Below are positions 55,082-64,000 of a DNA stretch of 64,000 nt, piece after piece. How positions within the stretch are numbered: the stretch's first letter is position 1; the number at the start of each line of letters is the position of its first letter. This stretch comes from Ypsolopha sequella (Eukaryota; Arthropoda; Insecta; Lepidoptera; Ypsolophidae): NCBI GenBank assembly GCA_934047225.1, contig OW203998.1, positions 15,515,280 through 15,579,279 of the forward strand, written 5' to 3'. The notes below the pieces were generated by a model. That model was not told the DNA's origin and ran no database searches. It worked only from the letters and a program-made list of their open reading frames with translations. A program made the translations under genes and the position numbers.

Positions 55082-56265
55082 CCAATATATTGTCATAAAA
55101 ATATTTTTTCCCAAAATCTCTTTCAACCACAGGAAAATGGATCAACCACAATTAATGAAAAATACTAAGCGCCCGAACATTTCTGTCGCAAAATACGAGT
55201 ACGATCGCTCAAAGACTGTTATGTTGGTTATAAAACATTACTTATTAATTAAAATAGAGAAGTAGGCAGAAAATATCTGGTCTACCAGGGAACTTGGCGA
55301 TGCAACAAACACAACCGTGCATATGTAGCAATATTGATAATATCAATTTGATTTTTTTTACGAGCTATGTCTAAGGAAGCCGCTTAGAACCTTTCATTTG
55401 AAGACAATATTTGGACGTCATTCTAGCCAGTTCTGGTTTCAGCCTACTTGTCACGGTTACGATTAGGTTCTTTGGACTTTATGACATTCAAATCTTGTCT
55501 AAGGAATGAAACCTACTAAAAACCTCATAGTGTTGCCCTGTCGCAAGATATTGTGGCTTAGTCAAAAGAATTTTGTGTAGAACAGAGCAGACTACTAGCA
55601 ACTAAAAAGATTTCACGAAAAGTGGAATTTTACGTGCAGGATAGTTTCTGATAGCTCTGTCGAACGTTTGATGGAGGGCATCCGACAAACATTACGGGAA
55701 GAGAGGGAAAAAATGTGGGATCAAGGAAAATTTACAGATGAAAAATTTATATTGGATTTTACTAACTGATTAATAATTAAAATCAATAAAATTATTCTGC
55801 TCATAACTACAGGTCTTTTAATTTGGCAAATATGTTACGAATCAGGCCTTATAAAGGTATAATAAAAGAATACCCTAACTGACTGTTCTTTCAACGCATA
55901 TACCAAACGGCTAGACCTAGAAATCGTAGGTTACTTGTATGACGAATACATCCGCTGAGAAGAGATTTTAGAAAATTCGCAAGTCACTGACGGAAACGGG
56001 ATATACAGGAGCAACGCTGAGTATACGATTGAAAGAACACATTAAAATTTTGTTAAAGACTGTGTTAAAAGGATAGGTGACTACGAAGAAAACGGTTTCA
56101 TTTTTATGCTAATTACTTCTTATTTGTTACAGCTCCGTCGTTGATAGGATGTCAGACTCTTAGAGCTCAAAGTACTGGGAACGATTTTTGACGTCAAGGC
56201 ATGCACCAGTGACATTTTGAAAATATGTATATATAGGTAATTATGCATTCTATATTTATCACTTG
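55082..56265. other. Non-coding stretch
   Basis: AT-rich to mixed composition; no gene or repeat recognised. Confidence 0.35.
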
Positions 56266-56440
56266 TCATCATCACCATCACCGTTACCATCACCATCCCC
56301 GTCCCCATCATAACCGTCACCGTCATCGTCACCGTCACCGTCACTGTCACCGTCACCGTGAGCGTCACCGTCATCATCACCGTCATCGTCATAGTCATCG
56401 TCATCGTTATCGTCATCGTCATCATCATCATCATCGATCA
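56266..56440. repeat. Hexanucleotide microsatellite (CGTCAC/CATCAC/CGTCAT)n
   Basis: About 175 bases made only of TCA-type triplets: 'catcac', 'cgtcac' and 'cgtcat' units, changing from TCACCG-rich on the left to TCATCG-rich on the right. All three overlapping frames are open because the repeat lacks stop codons, giving His/Arg-rich and Asp/Gly-rich peptides that are not genes. Confidence 0.93.
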
Positions 56441-56904
56441 TTTGCTGAACAATAAATATAAACATTTTTAGATAAATCTGTATAATAAATCCATGCACAA
56501 ATCCGTTAAGTTTGCATAGTTGTCAACGGCATAAGTCTCTCAACATAAGTCTCCACATGCACATGGGTTATACCCTTACTTGGCTATTTGCCTTTGTGCC
56601 GAGGCGCCTGCACAATGAAGATGTCTCGTGATTAAACGATGCCAGTTCTTTTGTGACTCCAAGATTAAAGCTAATTGAGGATCCATCATTGATAGCGCAG
56701 CGTTCTTTTTTTAAACTCGATTATTTATTTCGCTCTGACACCTGTGCATGCTGAGTATTGCGTCGGAGAGTATTGCTGAGCTTATTTTCTGTGAAGCAAC
56801 AAAGCGATTATACGATTTTATGATGTGTTATTATAACAGGAATATCTTCGTTTTTAAATACAAATTTTATTTCTGCTCTAATGCTATATATTTTTCAAGA
56901 CTTT
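56441..56904. other. Non-coding stretch
   Basis: Nothing recognised. Confidence 0.3.
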
Positions 56905-57290
56905 TTTTAGGGTTTCGTACCCGAAAGGTGCCAAACGGGACCCTATTACTAAGCCTCCGCTATCTGTCTGTCTGTCCATCTGTCCGTCTGTCCGTCTGTC
57001 ACAGGGGTCTACAGCTTCCGCCGTTATAGGTAGGTAGTTGAAATTTTCATAGAATATGTTTTTATATGGTAAACAAAAGAAAGAAAGAAAATTATATACA
57101 AAGGGGTCTCCCATACAACAAAAAAATATTGCTAGGCGTATTAGTTAACATACTCGTATAATTATTATTTACCATAATTTGTGGTTGTTATTTATCATAA
57201 TATTTTTAGGGTTGCGTACCCGTATTGTGTATTTGTACAGAACTCTTTGTGCGCGAGTCCGACTTTCACTTGCCCAATTTTTGAAATACT
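56905..57290 (+). repeat. 'GGGTTCCGTACC' lepidopteran repeat, long copy
   Basis: 'tttttagggtttcgtacccg', 'gggaccctattactaagcc', then a run of 'tgtccgtc' units, 'ggtctacagcttccgcc', 'ggggtctcccatacaaca' and, at 57203, a second 'tttttagggttgcgtaccc' leading to the characteristic end 'tgtgcgcgagtccgactttc'. The last string is the downstream end of this repeat as I know it. Confidence 0.78.
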
Positions 57291-59109
57291 CTTTTATGGA
57301 TATTAAATATGATTTGGAGATGGGTTTTTGCTATTCAAAGGCAAAAAGTGAAAAGTTAGCCAAGTGTGGCGTAAACACTTAACCCGTGTCAAACTGTCAA
57401 AAACATGTCATATTTACGGGTTAAGATGATCGAGACGTCGGTACCCGTTATGCTCACGAAAACCAACAACCCATACGAAATCATTGTGAAGACATAAACA
57501 TTCTGATTGAAAGGTTCTCACAAGATATAGAAGCAGATTTTGACGTGAAATAAAACAAAGTGTTGTCGGGTCAAATTTCGCGAGAGGAATGAAAAGGGTA
57601 TAAAAAGTGGGCAGAACATAATACAATACTAATTTTGGGCTCGTACCGCGAAACAAGTTGTATATTGTGATATGCTGTCGCGGCACATTAGCATCACTGC
57701 ACCAGGGTAGTAGAGCCAGAGGGCTCCGGTTTCCCAGAAGTGTTTCACTGATGCTCCCCACACGTTAGGATGTGAGCAGGTACTTTTTCATTTTTATTTA
57801 AAATATATATTTTAAAACAACGTAATATAACAAAATAACAAAACAAAGTGTTGTCGGTATCCGACAATGTTTTGCGCGTAAAGTCTCCGTAAAGCTAAAG
57901 CCTTAACAAGAGGTACAAGAGAAGACGCTATGAAAAAGTTTAAAAGTAGGTATTCAAGAGGTTTTAAAAAATGAACTTTGCTGTACTCCAAGCCTTCAAT
58001 ATAATTGTTTTGACATTACTTGTCACGCGGAGTATGCAAGGAAATAGACTGAAAGAAGGGCTCCATAAGCGCAAAATAATGACGGGACGTATTGTGGCTT
58101 CTTGGTTCGAGTAAATCGCTATTATATTTCTTGGGAGGAGCTCGACAATGGCGTCCCAAGACTTTGCTGTCAGTGATACAATACGCAGCTGCTCGTGGTT
58201 TATTTTGTTAAAGCCGAGAAAGATGTACCTACGCCAGATGACGTAATGTTACCTGTCTTTAAGACTAGCCGCACAAAATGCGGACGTTGTCGTTTCTTGG
58301 AAATTTTCTCGAGACTTCATTGTGTGCTGCGTCACAGCGCTTAGATGGCTTATCTTTTATGATGTTCTCGTACATTATTACTAAGTATCTCTTCATAATA
58401 ATCCATATATTCAAATATTAAGAGATTGAATTCAAAAACAAAGTGGTAAAAATCACGCTAAAAAGCAGCACGTAAAACAATTGTACAGCGTTCTTATGAA
58501 TTTTTATGTGAAAAACACGACGAGCAATTGTTAGGCTGCTCCGTAAAAGCCTCGAATAGCCAGAGAGCGACGAATGTCCAGCATATAATGGGAGCAATAA
58601 CAAAAGTGAGTCGAGCTAACCATTGATTTGGATTTCACGTTAGGCCGACGGAAAAAAAGGAAGTCCTTTGTGTTCTATCCGCAAAAGTCTGGCTACTGGA
58701 CAAGCACGTCTGACCCAATGGAATTATTTCACGTGGACAGGTGAATACTAACGTTTTCTATTGTTATGGCGAACCCAACTTTATTTCTTGTTTAGAATAT
58801 TATGGAATATGCGTTTTAGAGATATACTATGAATGAGAAAAAAAGGGTTGGGGCTCCAGGCCCCGTAGTATAATTTTATAGTTATAATTTTAACGGGACA
58901 CCTAACGCTAGAACATCAACAACACCAGGTTTTCAAGGGTTCATTCAATAGACTAGGTCTCTCCTCATATTGAAGAAAATATATTTGATTTATCGATCTT
59001 TTATCTAGGAATTCCACCTATAAACAATGTATTAAGATTTAAGCTTAAGTCAAAAAAAAAAAAAAATCCACCCTCTTTTTTTTGGTCTTCAAACGTTCGT
59101 TTCAAAAAC
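57291..59109. other. Non-coding stretch
   Basis: The minus-strand frame 57414-57761 (115 residues) is the longest here but has no recognisable motif. The string 'acaaagtgttgtcgg' occurs twice (near 57549 and 57843). No gene call. Confidence 0.4.
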
Positions 59110-59350
59110 GCGGTTAAGAGATCAACTTGATTTTTTTTATGAAACAGGCAATGGAAATATGAAGGGATTTTACATAAATCCAATATTTTTTCCCTACAAA
59201 ATATTTCGGTATTAGCTAAAAACACACCAATTTGTTGTTTCGCTGCTTGATCACTAGTAAGAAAAAAAGGCCAAAGAGCCAACATATAATCGCCTCTATG
59301 AAAAGCAAATAAGGTCTTTGCCATTAGACTTATTGTGCTGGACAGGTATT
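59110..59350 (-). repeat. Interspersed repeat family E, copy 2
   Basis: Inverted relative to 25180-25500. On the minus strand: 'aatacctgtccagcacaat', 'atggcaaagaccttatttgc', 'atatgttggct', and downstream 'gaaatattttgtaggg'. It has one copy of the segment duplicated in copy 1. Confidence 0.8.
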
Positions 59351-60770
59351 AAAAAAAGTTGCTAGGGTATGCAATCCTCTTAATCGCGTGCGACGCAAAT
59401 TAAACATTATGCTACGGGGTCAGATGTGATTTAAAGAACTCTTTAATTTGTGGATCAATTTGATGAATCTTTCTTGGTTGCTTTCTTGGTATTTTGTTAA
59501 TATTTTCTCTTAAACACAACTTATAATAATTGTAACAAAGATCTGTAACAAAGAAAAGGATTTTGACAAACAGAAAGGGGCTCCACAATGCTAAACATCA
59601 GTTTTGCATTGGATTTAGTTCCGTCAATGGAGCCGGAAAAATTTGAAAAAAATATGGTGTGTTTGACTCAAACAATTATTAACTATACTTTATAAATAAA
59701 CATACTTTCAATCTTTTTTTATTTAATTTCTTTAAAAAAAGCATGAATTTCACAAAAAAAGCGATTCAGTTTCCATACTAAAAAAATATTGAAACGAAAC
59801 CAACACACGCAGATTATAATTAGAAGAAAACATTTTTATTACATTAAGAAATTAAAGTTAATATCCTAATGTAGCTGCGATTTCAAAATAATTGCAGTTT
59901 TACTTGCGTGGCATCTGATTAGAGCAGGATAGACAGTTAAAAAACAAAAGCTGAATTTTAGCATTGTACAGCCCCTTACTCTTAAATGAAATCATGTATT
60001 ATATATTGCACCAATGAGTTCTTCAGAAATTGGGTGTATTTCCTGACTTATTATGACTTACTTGCTTGCTGACAGTAAAGGAAAACACTGTGAGTTAAAC
60101 CTATATGTACTGAAAAACATGTCTTCATGCGATAAGCGCTAAGGTTTATCCCCTATGATTGTCTAAGTGACCTCAGGAATTATGTCATAATTAAATAAAA
60201 TAAAAAAGTTTTTATATTTACTTTACGATAAATCTATTATCTAACACAGTCCAGACATTGCTAAATGTTGTCGAGCTCGTACTTATCCTCTATTTAATAA
60301 ATGTCCAAGTTGAGCGCACCGCTAGCCAAGTTGTGGAACAGCGGCCAAGCTTTGACGTTAACTCGACGCTTGGCTGACAAGAGATGCACTCGCCAAAATG
60401 ATTACTTCACCTGACGTGAGAAGAAAGACTGATTTCTGTTGCTACTTGCTGTTTCTATTTCCAGCGCTCTGTTACAAAAAGTGAAAATCAATGGGAGATT
60501 TTTTTAATAGAATTTAGTGGTAATACCTCCTAGTATGTGTAGTATACCTGTTAAAAAGAAATTAGAATCACATTCCAAAAAAAAAATCTCTTTTTTCCCG
60601 TAAATGTTGCTCAATCGGCAATCCTTCGTATACCAAATTGAGAAAAAGTAATAATCCTGTAAGACTGCACCAGTTATGATTTAAGAAAACGGTTTATTTA
60701 TAAAATGTCACATCTTATTGCTAAAAATGCTTACACCTTAACCTTTACTGTAAATGATTTTCTATAACAA
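59351..60770. other. Non-coding stretch
   Basis: AT-rich; no gene or recurrent repeat recognised. Confidence 0.35.
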
Positions 60771-60778
60771 TTTTGGAA

Positions 60779-60960
60779 CCAGAGATCGCGCCTTGTACGC
60801 GTAGACGGGTTTATAGTGGTGTTGGTTACCAAATATACTAGCATTTGCCCGCGGCTTCGCCGATCCGATCACGTCGATCCGTTGCTCCGTTGCTGCGTGA
60901 AAGAAGGGCAAACCAACAAACACACTTTTGCATTTATAATAGGGGTACGGATACTGGGTG
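60779..60960 (+). repeat. Lepidopteran interspersed repeat fragment
   Basis: Contains 'gcccgcggcttcgccg' and 'accaacaaacacacttttgc' followed by 'atttataataggggtac'. These resemble the common 'CCCGCGGCTTCGCC' and 'AAACACACTTTCGCATTTATAAT' repeat ends of lepidopteran genomes. The minus-strand frame through it is not a gene. Confidence 0.6.
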
Positions 60961-61892
60961 ACTTTTAACCGAACCCCAATAATTTTAGAGGTTATTAAGA
61001 AATGTTTGTAGAACACATATTAAATGTAAAAAAGTAAAAGTCGAAAATTATTAAGAATTTATTTATGTTTATCCTAGCAATTCCTATACGAAACAAGATC
61101 GAAATAGTCCAAAATAGTGGGATCAACAATAAAAGTAACTTCGCACGATCTGATTGCCTTTTCTCTTCAGGTGACCATTAGAAATCATTTTGATGATAGT
61201 CCATGAGAAATCCGATTTTACGGAAATCTTTATGTGGCTACCAACTTTTTTTAAATAAACGAAATTAATTGAAACCAGCTTTTGTTCTTCTATAATCTAT
61301 TAAATTATCATCACATATGTGAAAATTAGCTTACCCTGGGGTCTAAAATAATGGCGGCTAAAGAATTACTCGAACTCACCTGAAAAAGAAAGAAGTATAA
61401 TTAAAAATAATGATAAATGAAGGAAACGATCCGGGAACCAACGGTGTTCAACAGACAGTGTTGGAAATAATGCAAGATAACATAGAATCAATAGGATTTT
61501 GTGTTCTAGTTTCTAATTACGGTTGCTCTACGGAGAATCCAGGTCACGGTACCATCGCAACTAATCATTCAGCAATTTCCACATCAATATATTGTGAGAC
61601 ATAATTTACGACAATCCTTGCTTCCGATCACCTCCTATGTAAGGGTAAATTTCTCGGAAGTACCGATCAGTAACCGGTGATTGAGTATTCAGGTTATTCA
61701 CAGTAGTTTAGTCATGTAAAGACGTATAAGGTAGCAATCTGAATGGGTTTAGTAATATGGATTCAGTAAACTTTGGTCCAAAGCAAACAACTTTATACAT
61801 TTATTATTTTTGTTAGTTTTTTGTAGGTATGTTTATAGAACTTTAAGTATGATTTTCTGTATATTTTAATTTGCACGGGTGTCTAAAAAAAG
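60961..61892. other. Non-coding stretch
   Basis: The frame 61410-61604 has a fairly even amino-acid composition but no motif and no supporting splice sites. No call. Confidence 0.3.
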
Positions 61893-62224
61893 AAAAAAAA
61901 TGGTGGTAGAGCTGGTACCGGGCTCGACTGTGGAGGTACCACCAACTTATTTGCAAATCCCCGCGAAGTTAAATGATAGCTCTCAAACTGTCACACACAA
62001 CTAGGTGGACCACCATGCCTGGGAGCAATTGATGGCGGTATGTATCCCCATTTCCTGGTGACGGGCAGCAGCTTCATTGGTTTGAGGGTTGCGACACCGC
62101 TCCCACCAACCCAGCGTATGTGAGTATGGGTTTTTCTTCCAGGGGGACCACCAAGAGTGGCGAAATCTTGGAAAGGCCTAGCTATGTCTAGCAGTGGACG
62201 AAACAGATTGATGGATGGATGGAT
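61893..62224 (+). mobile_element. LINE/SINE 3'-end fragment with (GGAT)n tail
   Basis: GC-richer segment ending 'cttggaaaggcctagctatg', 'tctagcagtggacgaa', then (GGAT)4. The 'GGCCTATG(T/C)CCAGCAGTGGAC' motif before a short tandem tail is typical of RTE-type or related LINE/SINE ends in Lepidoptera. No frame remains. Confidence 0.65.
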
Positions 62225-63090
62225 GGTAGAATTTGTGGTTTAAAAAAAAGTTGGCTGTCTGTTTATGTATACTGGATAATAGTAATAATTTTCCTCACTA
62301 AAACTTATTTCGCGCCCATGATGAAAAAAAAAATTTTTGGATGGTTATAAACATAAATAACATATTGGCGTAGTTTCTAAAATCTTTCAAAAGTTTTGCA
62401 ACATGATGATACTGTAATTTTGTAACCCAGTGTAATAAATATAGTCCCCTACTTTATACTTTGGCCACTGTTTTCTGAGCAACGGTGTAAAAATAGGTAA
62501 AGGCACATATTTGAATGCTTCCATAGACGTTCAAGGACCCTAAATCAATAGTAGATGGTCTAACTCCAAAGCGCATAGAAGTTCCTAGTATACGTTAGAA
62601 AATCCATTTGAAAAATTCACCAAATCAGGTATGATAACCAATTGGATCGGTCGGTAATAAATAAGGCATTCCGGTTATTGTTGTGATTTGTTTCGTTGGC
62701 TCCAGTCCACTCGGCAGCCATTAGTTTGATTAGCTCGTCGGGCCCACGCAGGCTGATTGCGCGAACGTACGCCTTTGATTGATTTCTCAAATGGCATCGT
62801 TCGGTAGACTTCACCGATTTTTTCCGCCAATACAACGTTGGCTTCAGCTGATACCGCGTTTCTGGCTCGAATTGCAGCTATTTATACGAATAGATGTGGA
62901 GTTGTGGGACTATTGATTTCACAGTTTGTTGATACAATACATTGGTAGGGTTGACTCGTATTTGGTATTGAGGACAACTTGTGAGGACCTTTTTGTAAGT
63001 GTTTGGCGTATACGTGTAACAATGAAGAATGGTTCTACGTTACAACGCCGTACTTAAGTACTATTTGCAAGTGAGAATCCTGTTTAGTTT
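62225..63090. other. Non-coding stretch with a GC-richer segment open in two minus-strand frames
   Basis: Between about 62678 and 62881 two different minus-strand frames are open; one reads IAAIRARNAVSAEANVVLAE and EKIGEVYRTMPFEKS, the other YWRKKSVKSTERCHLRN. Neither shows a known domain. It may be an old coding fragment. Confidence 0.3.
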
Positions 63091-63360
63091 GACCGCCTCT
63101 GTGGTCTACTTACGCAGTGGTTCGAGTACTCGACCACTAATCCGGAGGTCGCAGGTTCAAATCCGGTAAAGGGCACATTTGATTAAAATCATGCGTGCTT
63201 TGGAAGGCACGTTAAGGGGCACGTAGCCGCCAAAGACGTTGAGTCGACCTTTGTCGGTACAAATATCGACAGAAACAATATTAAAATAACGTTCATAACA
63301 GCGCGCACTGCATAATGACGTCGCTGGGTCTCCGGATATCGCATAATAGGGGAAAATAAT
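63091..63360 (+). mobile_element. tRNA-derived SINE (copy 2, complete head and body)
   Basis: Head 'gaccgcctctgtggtctact' with B box 'aggttcaaatcc'; body 'cgtagccgccaaagacgttg', 'gtcggtacaaatatcg', 'aaaataacgttcata', 'gggtctccggatatcgc'. Compared with 18881-19386 the head has extra bases between the boxes. It supplies the reference for the split copy. Confidence 0.78.
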
Positions 63361-64000
63361 ACTTTTTATACTACCTTTATGAAAAAGTTCCATTTAATAC
63401 TCGGAATTAGTCTTGAAGGTCAGTTTGAAATATCGTATTGAAATTTCATTTATTGAAAAATTAGGTTCTTCATGACGTTTGTCTTCATTTCATGCTAAAT
63501 TAGGTTCTTTTTGACGTCCTTAGTTTGTCTTTACAATTGAAATAATATAATAATTTTAATAATATTATTGTAATGGAAACACTATGCAACACAAATTTAT
63601 TTATAAAACACTAAATATAATTATAATATTTCATCCCTATGAATTTTTCTTTTTTTTTGCTTTTAAAAAATACCCAAGCTTTATAAAGAGAGGTTACAGA
63701 AAATGCATTACATTTTTTTTATAATTTTTAAAAAGTTGCTTTGTTAATGCAATAAAAATTTAGGAAAATGTTGAAAAAAAAAAAATTAAAAAAGAAAAAG
63801 ACATTAAGATTATTTATTTATCATTAAAACCTCCTTAGTAATAATTTTTTTTCTCATATTGTGAAACCGTTTGACCATCAAATGTATCATTTTCTTAAAA
63901 AAGGAATAAATGGGCATTTAGGGGTTAATAATTGTGATTTTTTATATTTACTGCAATAAATTTCTTCTTATATATTATGTTCTTGTTTTGTTATTTAAAT
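63361..64000. other. AT-rich non-coding end of window
   Basis: Long A and T tracts, no gene or repeat recognised. Confidence 0.35.

Noticed and set aside
56120..56498. His/Arg-rich and Asp/Gly-rich open frames on both strands.
   Set aside because: They come from a stop-free hexanucleotide microsatellite that is open in several frames at once.
57414..57761. A 115-residue minus-strand frame.
   Set aside because: No motif, signal peptide or homology that I recognise; hydrophobic patches are not organised as clear membrane segments.
57549..57860. Repeated 'acaaagtgttgtcgg' strings as possible ends of an element.
   Set aside because: Only about 16 bases are shared and I found no inverted partner or target duplication.
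25197..59324. A short frame MAKTLFAFH...GD conserved between 25197-25382 (plus) and 59001-59324 (minus), possibly a real micropeptide.
   Set aside because: It lies in two copies of one interspersed repeat. Of the five base differences I counted over the shared ~25 codons, four change the amino acid, so there is no sign of protein-level selection.

Overview
The window looks like intergenic or intronic DNA from a moth or butterfly (Lepidoptera). It is AT-rich, has almost no long open frames, and is packed with repeats I associate with lepidopteran genomes: the 'GGGTTCCGTACC' repeat, the 'ACCGACTTCAAAAA' repeat, a tRNA-derived SINE with 'TTTCCTTACGATGTTTTCC', a LINE tail ending 'GTACAATAAA', TTAA-flanked piggyBac-like elements, RTE and CR1/Jockey-group LINEs, and Penelope-like elements. 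The taxon call is from recognised motifs, not a search. No prokaryotic operon, CRISPR array, rRNA or functional tRNA gene is visible.

Layout. 0-5 kb: a terminal-inverted-repeat MITE, a 108-bp element (first of three), a reverse SINE and a large fold-back. 5.3-9.3 kb: an inverted pair of the GGGTTCCGTACC repeat, then a 5'-truncated LINE with half an endonuclease and a whole reverse transcriptase, split near its C-terminus by a second insertion. 9.5-10.7 kb: ACCGACTTC repeat, 132-bp tandem repeats and a 163-bp-arm palindrome. 13.9-18.3 kb: a four-arm palindrome, a TTAA MITE inside another MITE, and a Penelope-like element inserted (14-bp target duplication) in the loop of a ~1-kb fold-back. 18.9-25.5 kb: SINE pieces, hairpins, a deleted piggyBac-like element and two TTAA MITEs. 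26.5-34.2 kb: inverted-repeat elements and a GC-rich fragment that resembles a restriction-like endonuclease domain of a non-LTR retrotransposon. 38.3-39.2 kb: the one convincing host-gene piece, a minus-strand exon encoding a signal peptide and ending in a consensus splice donor, with a TTAA-flanked 591-bp element just upstream. 41.5 kb: a second, 217-bp Penelope-like copy made of inverted terminal sequence. 43.5-56.4 kb: more MITEs, three LINE 3' pieces (one RTE copy with a 10-bp target duplication) and a hexanucleotide satellite. 57-64 kb: scattered repeats and a second SINE copy.

The coding pieces do not form a pathway. They are truncated or frameshifted transposon genes plus one host exon whose remaining exons are not identifiable here. 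The most informative content is the insertion history: nested elements with readable target duplications, two Penelope-like copies sharing both termini, five copies of one TTAA MITE family, and a dense set of hairpin elements. I did not find a credible new defence or enzymatic system.
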